Shown here piece after piece: positions 1 through 6,561 of a DNA stretch of 10,131 nt. This DNA is from Treponema sp. (GTDB lineage Bacteria > Spirochaetota > Spirochaetia > Treponematales > Breznakiellaceae): NCBI GenBank assembly GCA_031254795.1, contig JAIRTS010000018.1, positions 1 through 10,131 of the forward strand, given 5' to 3'. How positions within the stretch are numbered: position 1 is the first letter of the stretch; each line of letters opens with the position of its first letter. The notes under the pieces are model-generated. The model made no database searches. It was not told the origin of the DNA and saw only the letters and a list, made by a program, of their open reading frames with translations. Both the position numbers and the translations under genes were made by a program.

Positions 1-186
1 GCGCCGGGGGAAACGCCTCCCGCAAACCCCGAAGAGTTGCACAAATCATTTTACACCAAACGGAGGAAAGACCTCCTCGAATTTGAGTTTGGGGACAGCG
101 GGAAGACGGCGTATTTCGCCGTGCAGATAGAGAACGAGGGCAAAAAAGGCCCGTGGGGGCCGCTGGTAAACGCATTGATACCATAA
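1..186 (+). CDS. C-terminal end of an unidentified protein (5' truncated by window edge)
   Basis: Reading frame 1 is open from the first base to a TAA at 184-186 and gives 61 residues without a start, so the gene begins left of the window. The visible part is charged and polar (KRRKDLLEFEFGDSGKTAYF) and ends in PWGPLVNALIP. A tail of the form 'SGK-x-x-YF ... GPWGP ... A-I-P' is one I recall at the C-terminus of many spirochaete and Bacteroidetes hypothetical proteins; this is memory, not a search. There is no membrane segment or catalytic motif in this piece. The stop is followed by a 74-base spacer and then the lipoprotein gene on the same strand, so the two could be co-transcribed. Function is unknown. 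Confidence rests on the open frame, natural-looking composition and the recognisable tail. Confidence 0.7.
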   Translation, partial: APGETPPANPEELHKSFYTKRRKDLLEFEFGDSGKTAYFAVQIENEGKKGPWGPLVNALIP

Positions 187-190
187 AAAG

Positions 191-219
191 TATGTTACCC
201 GCTTATGCGGATAAACATA
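191..219 (+). other. Imperfect hairpin after the partial gene
   Basis: TATGTT (191-196) pairs with AACATA (214-219), and inside it CCGC (199-202) pairs with GCGG (207-210) around a TTAT loop, with a small internal loop between the two stems. It starts five bases after the stop at 184-186, which suits a 3'-end or processing structure. No T-run follows on the plus strand, so it is not a typical intrinsic terminator. Confidence 0.35.
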
Positions 220-223
220 AATC

Positions 224-247
224 AAAAAAATTGCGGTAAAACCGCAA
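224..247 (-). terminator. Minus-facing intrinsic-terminator-like hairpin, also abutting a plus-strand RBS
   Basis: TTGCGGT (231-237) and ACCGCAA (241-247) form a perfect 7-bp stem with a 3-base loop. Read on the minus strand the stem is followed directly by seven T (complement of 224-230), the classic intrinsic-terminator layout. On the plus strand the same hairpin has no T-tract, and its 3' arm runs into the Shine-Dalgarno sequence AAGGAG (247-252) of the lipoprotein gene. It could therefore stop antisense transcription, tune translation of the lipoprotein, or both. The structure is seen directly; the roles are inferred. Confidence 0.5.
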
Positions 248-260
248 AGGAGAGTATACC

Positions 261-713
261 ATGAAAACAAAACATGGCGTATTGATCGGTTTCGCCGTTC
301 TGTTGATAGCGGCGATGTTCACAGTAGCAGGGTGCGGGGACAGCGGTTCAGGTGATCCCACAACCCCGCCCGGTGATGGTGGAGGCGGCGATCTAAGCGG
401 TACTGGATTAGCGCTTCCTACGGGTTATGTATGGCTTCCTAATAAAATAAGTGAAGAGGAAGGCCGAGGGTGGTCTGATGGATCTGCTGCATATGCTTTC
501 GTTTTCCATACAAACGGTACTTACTCTGCATACGATTTTGATGATGATGAGACGATTACTTATGACTACGTTATGGATGCAACTTGTTCGGTAAGCGGGA
601 ACACATTAACTCTTGAGTACATGGGAGCTGTCACGTTCTCATTATCGGGCGATACCTTAACATTGACGGAGCAAAGGGGTCATACCTGTACCCTCACAAA
701 AACACAAATGTAA
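261..713 (+). CDS. Small exported lipoprotein, probable beta-rich C-terminal domain
   Basis: This encodes a 150-residue predicted lipoprotein of unknown function. Residues 1-24 are a signal peptide: basic MKTKH, a hydrophobic core (VLIGFAVLLIAAMF), then the lipobox VAGC, so Cys25 would be lipid-modified after signal peptidase II cleavage. Residues 26-50 are a flexible Gly/Pro/Asp/Ser linker. Residues 55-150 look like a small beta-sheet domain with alternating hydrophobic residues and two related strands, SVSGNTLTL (110-118) and SLSGDTLTL (127-135). This resembles the short lipocalin-like or META-like domains of bacterial surface lipoproteins, but I cannot assign a family. Cys109 and Cys143 could form a disulphide. 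The start is supported by AAGGAG (247-252) eight bases upstream. A terminator follows at 767-803. The gene faces the large operon and its product is not obviously linked to sugar use. Lipoprotein assignment is firm; the domain reading is tentative. Confidence 0.8.
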   Translation: MKTKHGVLIGFAVLLIAAMFTVAGCGDSGSGDPTTPPGDGGGGDLSGTGLALPTGYVWLPNKISEEEGRGWSDGSAAYAFVFHTNGTYSAYDFDDDETITYDYVMDATCSVSGNTLTLEYMGAVTFSLSGDTLTLTEQRGHTCTLTKTQM

Positions 714-747
714 GAATTGAGCTACAAGAGTACCAGGCACGGAATTT

Positions 748-762
748 CGACAAGTCTTGTCG
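748..762 (+). repeat. 15-base inverted repeat downstream of lipoprotein gene
   Basis: CGACAAG and CTTGTCG flank a single T, giving a 7-bp inverted repeat between the lipoprotein stop and its terminator. As RNA it would fold with a very tight loop. It may add to 3'-end stability or be a small protein-binding site; no function can be assigned. Confidence 0.4.
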
Positions 763-766
763 TAAA

Positions 767-803
767 GCGGGGACAGCGCTTCGCACAGCCCCCGCCCTTT
801 TTT
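767..803 (+). terminator. Intrinsic terminator of the lipoprotein gene
   Basis: GCGGGG (767-772) pairs with CCCCGC (790-795), followed by CC and six T (798-803). The loop is 17 bases and can hold a small extra stem (GCG 776-778 with CGC 782-784). It lies 54 bases after the stop at 713. The complement has only TTT after the stem, so termination on the minus strand here would be weak. Confidence 0.7.
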
Positions 804-813
804 GTCAGTAGCC

Positions 814-859
814 AAAAAAGCCTTGATCCCACGTCCGCCGCCGTCCGTGGCGGCGGACG
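814..859 (-). terminator. Strong GC hairpin, possible minus-strand operon terminator or REP-like element
   Basis: CGTCCGCCGCC (832-842) and GGCGGCGGACG (849-859) form a perfect 11-bp, almost all G-C stem with a 6-base loop. Read on the minus strand a run of six T (complement of 814-819) lies 12 bases beyond the stem. Looser extra pairing (CCCA 828-831 with TGGG 867-870, with a bulge) would bring the structure closer to it. It faces the plus-strand terminator at 767-803, as expected between convergent units. The gap between stem and T-run is not ideal, so an interspersed repeat is the main alternative. Confidence 0.4.
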
Positions 860-984
860 GCTGTAATGGGGCAAAAAATTGGCGAGCGTCCCGTAGAATG
901 TCCCGACGCCCCTTGTGTAATCGTAAGCGCGTGTGAATCCGCTCCGTACAGAATCAGCGACGACGTGAAAGAGGGCGTGAAGCT

Positions 985-1000
985 CTGGCCGAAAGGCCAG
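985..1000. other. GNRA-tetraloop hairpin
   Basis: CTGGCC, GAAA, GGCCAG form a perfect 6-bp stem closed by a GAAA tetraloop when read on the plus strand. On the minus strand the loop would be TTTC, which is not a GNRA loop. It lies in the stretch without a convincing gene. It may be part of a structured RNA or a chance inverted repeat in decayed coding sequence. Confidence 0.3.
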
Positions 1001-1074
1001 CCTTATTCTTTGAAATATATGCTGAATAAAGGCGCGCGTTATAAAGAATTGAGGCTGTTCCAAAACCCGGTTAG

Positions 1075-1212
1075 TTATTGAACGGCGACATTCGGTTGGC
1101 GAGTGGATATAGCGAAAGCATATCATTACGCGCCGCGGACAAGGCAAGTAAAATGGCGCGTGAATTATTGACCCAAATTGCCATAGAAGAGACGGAACGC
1201 GCCCTAATGTGA
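1075..1212 (+). pseudogene. Possible remnant of a decayed plus-strand gene
   Basis: Frame 1 is open from just after a TAG (1072-1074) to TGA (1210-1212). It reads as natural-looking sequence: GDIRLASGYSES, then AADKASKMARELLTQIAIEE. The pattern 'A-x-G-Y ... A-x-x-A-x-x-x-A-R-x-x-L-x-x-x-I' loosely recalls LPP20-type lipoprotein domains, but this is a weak resemblance. There is no ATG at its beginning and no Shine-Dalgarno sequence. An adjacent frame (866-1081, ending in FQNPVSY) overlaps its beginning, which would fit a frameshifted gene. It may equally be chance. Confidence 0.22.
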
Positions 1213-1317
1213 AGGGCTAAAGATCGGCGATGAAGGTTTTCAATCAATATCGCGTATACTGATTTTCGCGGCGAATGGATGGGTATGGCGGCCGCCACGC
1301 CACGCCGTTCTCATCGC

Positions 1318-4239
1318 TTAATTCAGCATATCTTGCAGCGAGCGTATGTATGTATCCGCGCCGGGGAGGATTTCTTTTGTTCCCACAGCGATGGTTTTCA
1401 TGCCGCCGCGTTTGGCCGCCTCTATGCCGGCGAGCGAATCTTCAAAAACCACGCAGGATTCGGGCGGCAAATCAAGCGCCAAAGCTCCTTTCACAAATAC
1501 TTCCGGGTCGGGCTTCGCTTTGCGCGCCGCGTTTCCATCAATTATCGCGTCAAAAAGATGATCGATATGCAGACGCCGCAGTATCAGGGAAGCGTTTTTG
1601 CTGGCGGATCCGAGCGCGGTTTTGACGCCGCGCCGTCTAAGAAAAACAAGATAATCGCGGGCGCCGGGAAGCAACGCGCTTTCATCAAGCGCATATACAT
1701 ATTCGGTGTACCATCTGTTTTTCTTTGAGGCCGCTTGCTCCATCTCTCTCTCGCTTAATTTCAGATTTCCGATCTCCGCGAGAATTTCCATGCAACGCGC
1801 CCGGCTTACCCCTTTGAAGCGTTCATTCTCTTTTTCGGAAAAAGGAACGCCCAACTCGTCGGCAAGGCGTTTCCATGCGAGATAGTGACACTTCGCCGTA
1901 TCAACAAGAACGCCGTCCAAATCAAATATGGCTCCCTGCATGGGCATATGCAAACCGAAACAGTCTTTGTCCGCGGAATCCGCTGGTCTTATGGAGCAGC
2001 CGGTTTTTGTCACCGCAACCTCATTGAGCGATCCGCCACGCTTCACCTTAAATACAACCTTCTTCCATGACGAAGGCAGGCGGGGTTTGACGCTTATTTC
2101 GCCCTTTTCTATCGAAAACCCGCAGAATCCCTGCGCCGCGACCATCCACGCCCCGCCGCTTGCCGCAGGGTGCGCCCCGCCTATATAGATAAGGCCGGCA
2201 AAATGTTTGCCTTTTCCGGCGCTATCAATCTCGGCTGACGCGATAAAGAAAGGGTACGCCCAATCGCTGGCGCCCGTGTCGCAGGAAAGCAACGCATACA
2301 TGCACGCGGAAAGACTGGAGCCGTGTTCGGTTCGCGGCTCGTAATAGTCGAGATTGGCTTTTTTCACCGCTTCAGAATAGTCATTTCCGAAAAGCGCGAG
2401 CATGGCGACGACATCGGCCTGCTTGATAATCTGTGTGGAAAACGCCACTCCATTTCCACATCCCCAGTACTCTTTCGGGTCTTTCAAACGGGATCGCGCC
2501 GTATCCAGCGTACAATCTTCCAGTTTGAAATACCGGTCAAACTGTTCGATAATTCCCCTTTCATCGGGCAGCGGCATATAAAATTCTTTTTGTGCTTTCC
2601 GTATAAAAGCGAGATCGTCCTCAAAATCCAGCTTTTTGATAAGATCGTCAATAAAACCCGCGTCATGCAGCCGGAAATATTCGGTATATTCAAGCGCGGC
2701 GTCAAAAACCGCTTGTATCATGCGGTTGGTAAAAGCGTTGTTATTCACCCGTTCGTGATACTCGTCAGGCCCTACCACATCAAGGACTTCATAGCGTTTG
2801 CGTTCCGGCGAATAATACAGATATGACAAAAAGAAACGGGCGCATTCATATACCATTTCCAACGCCCCTTCCTTGAGCATATTGGCGTCGCCTGTCGCGT
2901 CAACGTATCGCTTGACAGCCCATACAATGTCGGCGCTGATGTGTATCTGCCTGTCCCTGAAGTACGTCCGTACGGGACGCTCTGTAAAAACATCAATAAC
3001 ATTGAAATCGGAGCAGGCGTCATCCCCTGATTCCTGGCTTTCCCATGCGTAAAACGCCCCCCGAAAACCGTATTCGGCGGCCTTCCGTTTCGCCCCCGGC
3101 AACGTTTGTATGCGGTAGCGGACAAGCCGCGCCGCCAGTTCAGGCTCTGTCGCCAGAAAGTACGGAGCGATGAACATCTCCGTGTCCCAGAAAATGGCTC
3201 CTTTATAGGTTTGTCCCGAAAGCCCGCGGGCTGGGATTGACAGCGCCTTCCCGTGACGGGGAGCGATACACTGCAAATGATAGAGACTGTAGCGCAAACA
3301 GCGCCTGGCATAGTCGTCGCCTTCGATAACAACGTCTCCGCTGAACCAAATGGCGTCCCAGCGCGTTTTATGGGCGCGAAACGTCGCGTCCCACCCTGAA
3401 TAGGCCGCTTTTATAGCGGAATCTTCCGCATTGCCCGTCACCGGAAAGGCGGCGTCAACGCCGGCGTCCAAACCGGTGTAAAAAGCGCCGTAAATGCGAC
3501 ACTCGACCGGGTTTTTGCCGTCCAGTTCAAATGTATACAAGCGGAATATGCCGTTTTCATTGTTTTCAATATCTTCAACAGAAAAAACAGCGTTGTCTGA
3601 CCATGCGGCCACGGAAGCCGTTTCCAGCGGGATATGCTTTTCAAGCGTCTCACAGTCAACGATCAGCACGCTCATAAGTGGAAAAGCGGGCTTTTGAGCG
3701 CTTTTCTCAAAACCTTTTTCAAAACGGACAAAAGTGCCCAGATGGGGCCCGTTGAGATCGCGGACAGCGCAGTTGATTCCGGTTTTGACGGTTATCACAA
3801 GCGGTTTGTCAGCGGAAAACGTGTGCCGGGCGCATATCCGGTGTACATCGGCCATGTCGGCGAAGCGCTCGGCATGTACGGTTAACGCCGCTCCGCTCGT
3901 TTTATCGCGCCAGACTGTTTTGCGCGAGTAAATGCCGTAGCGGAAATTCAGGGATTGCTCATGGGAAAGAGCGTCCTGTATCAATAGACGCGGCGAGCCG
4001 TACAGCGACACTGCGGTATACAGCGGATCGGGCGCGTTTACCGGCTCACGCCAGAGATCGCCCCGTTTGTCATATAGCCCGCTCAAAATGGTGGCGGGCA
4101 TGGCTTCCGGACCGGCGTCGTCGGGAACGCCCCGGCGTCCAAGATAGCCATTGCCGGCAAAGAGGCGGACGCCGTTCTCAAGCATTGCGTCAGCGCTTGC
4201 GCCGTCGTCTATGATGTCCCATTCGCCTAACCGGTACAT
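1318..4239 (-). CDS. GH65 glycoside phosphorylase fused to beta-phosphoglucomutase
   Basis: This 973-residue cytoplasmic fusion is predicted to phosphorolyse an alpha-glucoside to beta-glucose 1-phosphate and isomerise that to glucose 6-phosphate. Residues ~1-280 match the GH65 N-terminal beta-sandwich, ~310-705 the (alpha/alpha)6 barrel, ~706-757 the C-terminal sheet. Active-site marks: FWDTE 350-354, general acid Glu493 in GPDEYHERVNNN, KQ 606-607, and phosphate loop HGSSLS 639-644. Residues 768-973 form a full-length HAD mutase: DLDG with nucleophile Asp773 and acid/base Asp775, GVSR with Arg813 (equivalent to L. lactis Arg49), GSASKN 877-882, Lys909 before Pro910, and Glu933-Asp934. The gene starts inside the previous one (13-base overlap) behind GGGAGG, suggesting translational coupling. 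Met767 looks like a native mutase start but has no Shine-Dalgarno sequence. There is no frameshift or missing catalytic residue. Substrate unknown: kojibiose, nigerose, maltose, trehalose and glucosyl-polyol types are all possible. Confidence 0.93.
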   Translation of the reverse strand: MYRLGEWDIIDDGASADAMLENGVRLFAGNGYLGRRGVPDDAGPEAMPATILSGLYDKRGDLWREPVNAPDPLYTAVSLYGSPRLLIQDALSHEQSLNFRYGIYSRKTVWRDKTSGAALTVHAERFADMADVHRICARHTFSADKPLVITVKTGINCAVRDLNGPHLGTFVRFEKGFEKSAQKPAFPLMSVLIVDCETLEKHIPLETASVAAWSDNAVFSVEDIENNENGIFRLYTFELDGKNPVECRIYGAFYTGLDAGVDAAFPVTGNAEDSAIKAAYSGWDATFRAHKTRWDAIWFSGDVVIEGDDYARRCLRYSLYHLQCIAPRHGKALSIPARGLSGQTYKGAIFWDTEMFIAPYFLATEPELAARLVRYRIQTLPGAKRKAAEYGFRGAFYAWESQESGDDACSDFNVIDVFTERPVRTYFRDRQIHISADIVWAVKRYVDATGDANMLKEGALEMVYECARFFLSYLYYSPERKRYEVLDVVGPDEYHERVNNNAFTNRMIQAVFDAALEYTEYFRLHDAGFIDDLIKKLDFEDDLAFIRKAQKEFYMPLPDERGIIEQFDRYFKLEDCTLDTARSRLKDPKEYWGCGNGVAFSTQIIKQADVVAMLALFGNDYSEAVKKANLDYYEPRTEHGSSLSACMYALLSCDTGASDWAYPFFIASAEIDSAGKGKHFAGLIYIGGAHPAASGGAWMVAAQGFCGFSIEKGEISVKPRLPSSWKKVVFKVKRGGSLNEVAVTKTGCSIRPADSADKDCFGLHMPMQGAIFDLDGVLVDTAKCHYLAWKRLADELGVPFSEKENERFKGVSRARCMEILAEIGNLKLSEREMEQAASKKNRWYTEYVYALDESALLPGARDYLVFLRRRGVKTALGSASKNASLILRRLHIDHLFDAIIDGNAARKAKPDPEVFVKGALALDLPPESCVVFEDSLAGIEAAKRGGMKTIAVGTKEILPGADTYIRSLQDMLN

Positions 4240-4252
4240 TGCTCCTCCCGCG
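4227..4252 (-). promoter_or_regulatory. Overlapping stop/start with internal Shine-Dalgarno (translational coupling)
   Basis: On the minus strand GGGAGGAGCA precedes the ATG at 4237-4239 of the fusion gene, while the TAG of the upstream phosphorylase is at 4227-4229. The two coding regions overlap by 13 bases in different frames. A strong Shine-Dalgarno sequence inside the upstream gene implies that ribosomes finishing it can re-initiate, keeping the two phosphorylases in balance. Confidence 0.75.
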
Positions 4253-6548
4253 CTATAACCAGATCGGCGCCGTCAAAAAGGCGCCGTTTCCCGTATACGA
4301 TGATGGGAATTTTTTCATTAACAACGCCAGCGGCGGAAAACCGTACGCTCTTTTGTCCTACCGTAACCCGAATGCCGGCGCCGTGGTATTGTATTCTGAA
4401 TTCGTATGACTTCCAGCATCGCGGACAAACAGGATTGCAGACAAGCTCCTCTCCATCGCTCCTCAGTCCGCCGAAACCGTACACGATGTTTATCCACGCC
4501 GCGGCGTTGCTGGTCGTGTGGAGTCCTTCGGCGGTGTTTCTGTTGTAATTGTCAATGTCCATCCTCGTGGCGAAACTGAAAAACCGGAACGCCTCGTCAT
4601 CTTTGCCAAGCTCAGACGCGAACACCGAATGTATTGATGGGGACAGACTTGATTCATGAATGGTATGCGGCTCGTAAAATTCGTAGTTTTGTTTTTTCAC
4701 TTCAAAAGAAAAATCCTGATTATACAGAAAAAGGAACATCAGCACATCGGGCTGCTTAATCATATCCGTTCGGTAGATGCGGTCATACGACCAGTTATAA
4801 TACAGGGGAAAATCAGTCGCCGGAATATTCCTCACTTCAATATGGGGAAGCCCGAAGTAACCTTCATGCTGTTCAAAGAGTTTTGTGTTGTCATCATAAA
4901 GAATTATCATCTTTTCCGCGCAACGGGCAAACTCTCGCCGCTCTTCGGCGGTGATGGAAATGGCCGACACAAGCGCGGCGTATTTTTCAGCGTCCTCTGT
5001 TTCCATTGCGCGCAGAGTTTTTTCCGTATACTCAAAGGTTTTTTTCGCCATGAAATTGGTATAGCAGTTATTGTTTACCATCATGTGGAATTCGTCGGGC
5101 CCCATCACCGCGTAAAACCCGAAGCCTGATCCGTCATTGTTCCACGAGCCACGCGAATACAGAAACCGGCTTATCTCAACAAGCATTTCCGCCCCGCGCC
5201 TATACAAAAAGTCCCGGTCACCGGAAATACGCGCGTAGTGGGCTATGCCGTAGGCGACGGCGGTGGACGGCTGGAATTGCAGGCTGGCGTGTTGCCAGAG
5301 ATTGCAGCCTTCTTCCCCATTAAGCGTAGCCACAGGATAGCAGGCTCCGGTACAGTCAAGTTGGTTTGCCCTGCTCCGCGCCTCTTGGAGTGTGGCGTAG
5401 CGGTAATCCAAAAGATTCCTCGCGGCACGAGGATTTGAAAACAGGTAGAAGGGCAGGCAGTACGTTTCCGTATCCCAAAATGTGTGTCCATTGTACGCTT
5501 CCCCGGTAAGCCCTTTCGCGCCGATATTGTTGAACGAATCGTACCCGTGATACGCTTGGTGCATCTGAAAGATGCAGAAACGTATTCCCTGCTGGTTCGC
5601 TTCATCCCCTTCAATGCGTATATCGACGGAATCCCAGACAGAACGCCAGTAGTTTTCCTGCCTTGCAAGGGCGGCGTCAAACCGCGTTCCGTCTTTTTCC
5701 GCTTCCCTAAGCGCGTGTATGCCGCGATTCCACGCCTGATCGCCCGCCGCTCCGCGCTGTTTGTCCGCGACATTGTATATCCGTTTTTCAATCCATATTT
5801 CGCCGGCCTGTTCAAGCGCAAAAGAGAAAGAAAAGCCGGCTGATTTCTCTTTCTCCAACCGCCGGGAACGCGCGCCATCGCTCGCGTTCCAGCAAAAACC
5901 GGAAAAAACCTGCTGTTTTGTTTTTACGGTACGGCACTGTATCGCCGCGGACTTTTCCGTCCATTCACGCTTTACAAATTCCCAGTAGTTCTTTTTCCCG
6001 CCGCCGTGAACGACGTCAAAGCTGTTGAGCATTTCAACGGTAATATCGACGCTTCCTTTCCCAACGCCGGCAAAGCTGACACGCTGCCAAGCTTCTTCAA
6101 CAGCTTCCATGTTAAGCGCTCGCTCAAACGAAACGCGGACAATCGCGCCGGACGCGGTGAGCCAGTCAAACGTCCGCGTCAAAAGTCCGCGCTTCATGTC
6201 CAGAATACGGCGGAAATTTTCGATATGTGAAACAGCCATATCAAGAATTTCCTCACCCGCCGCTATGCGCGCCGCCAGCCAGTCAACGGCGTTCACCATA
6301 AAATGCGTTTTGGTTACGATGCCCTTATATGCCGTGCCAACGGTGTCTTCTTCCTCATAAATGCCGTTAAAATAACTGCCCCGCAACGTTTCCGCGGTAC
6401 AACCTTCTTCCGCGTAACCACGGACGCCCATATACTCGTTGCCCAAAGAGAAGATCGATTCCGATACGATATTACGCTCCCTGCGCCAGCCTTCCTCTAT
6501 AATCCGCCAGGGATCGCATAGTAGATACGTATCCGCGTATTTAGCCAT
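4227..6548 (-). CDS. GH65 family disaccharide phosphorylase (stand-alone)
   Basis: This encodes a 773-residue inverting alpha-glucoside phosphorylase of the maltose/trehalose/kojibiose phosphorylase family, using phosphate to release beta-glucose 1-phosphate. There is no signal peptide, so it is cytoplasmic. Residues ~1-270 are the N-terminal beta-sandwich, ~315-690 the catalytic barrel, ~695-773 the C-terminal sheet. Key residues: FWDTE 358-362, general acid Glu486 in GPDEFHMMVNNN, KQ 598-599, phosphate-site HESSLS 631-636, and EGLHTTSNAAAW 674-685. Length is normal for the family. I start at ATG 6546-6548 (MAKYADTYLL); an upstream in-frame ATG would add 14 residues but overlaps the permease gene. 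AGGA motifs precede the chosen start, 13 bases after the permease stop. It differs from the GH65 half of the next gene at HESS versus HGSS and at the GLH loop, so the two are diverged paralogues rather than recent duplicates. Exact substrate is not decidable by eye. Confidence 0.93.
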   Translation of the reverse strand: MAKYADTYLLCDPWRIIEEGWRRERNIVSESIFSLGNEYMGVRGYAEEGCTAETLRGSYFNGIYEEEDTVGTAYKGIVTKTHFMVNAVDWLAARIAAGEEILDMAVSHIENFRRILDMKRGLLTRTFDWLTASGAIVRVSFERALNMEAVEEAWQRVSFAGVGKGSVDITVEMLNSFDVVHGGGKKNYWEFVKREWTEKSAAIQCRTVKTKQQVFSGFCWNASDGARSRRLEKEKSAGFSFSFALEQAGEIWIEKRIYNVADKQRGAAGDQAWNRGIHALREAEKDGTRFDAALARQENYWRSVWDSVDIRIEGDEANQQGIRFCIFQMHQAYHGYDSFNNIGAKGLTGEAYNGHTFWDTETYCLPFYLFSNPRAARNLLDYRYATLQEARSRANQLDCTGACYPVATLNGEEGCNLWQHASLQFQPSTAVAYGIAHYARISGDRDFLYRRGAEMLVEISRFLYSRGSWNNDGSGFGFYAVMGPDEFHMMVNNNCYTNFMAKKTFEYTEKTLRAMETEDAEKYAALVSAISITAEERREFARCAEKMIILYDDNTKLFEQHEGYFGLPHIEVRNIPATDFPLYYNWSYDRIYRTDMIKQPDVLMFLFLYNQDFSFEVKKQNYEFYEPHTIHESSLSPSIHSVFASELGKDDEAFRFFSFATRMDIDNYNRNTAEGLHTTSNAAAWINIVYGFGGLRSDGEELVCNPVCPRCWKSYEFRIQYHGAGIRVTVGQKSVRFSAAGVVNEKIPIIVYGKRRLFDGADLVIAREEQCTG

Positions 6549-6561
6549 AATATATTTCCTG

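Larger units (their letters stand above)
804..1317. other. Gene-poor stretch between convergent genes; structured, no convincing CDS
   Basis: About 510 bases lie between the lipoprotein terminator and the end of the big operon. I see a strong GC hairpin at 832-859, a GNRA-loop hairpin at 985-1000 and a small stem at 1201-1217 (GCCCT with AGGGC). A 71-codon plus-strand frame at 866-1081 lacks a clear Shine-Dalgarno sequence and resembles nothing I know. From 1075 another plus frame gives natural-looking sequence (see the entry at 1075-1212). A minus frame across 722-1147 runs through the terminator and hairpin and is rich in Arg, Pro and Cys, so it is not credible. The stretch probably holds the 3' untranslated end of the minus-strand operon plus a decayed gene remnant, or an unrecognised structured RNA. 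Confidence 0.5.

Noticed and set aside
62..122. Inverted repeats GGAGG/CCTCC (62-76) and ACGGCG/CGCCGT (106-122)
   Set aside because: They are short, lie inside a coding frame, and are expected by chance in such sequence.
866..1081. 71-codon plus-strand frame as an intact gene
   Set aside because: No good Shine-Dalgarno sequence and no recognisable domain; it directly follows a strong hairpin. Kept only as part of a possible remnant.
722..1147. 141-codon minus-strand frame
   Set aside because: It runs through the lipoprotein terminator and the GC hairpin, is rich in Arg, Pro and Cys, and shows no family resemblance.
4264..4288. Direct repeat GGCGCCGT twice near the end of the stand-alone GH65 gene
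   Set aside because: Eight bases within coding sequence, explained by codon use; no other repeat copies seen.
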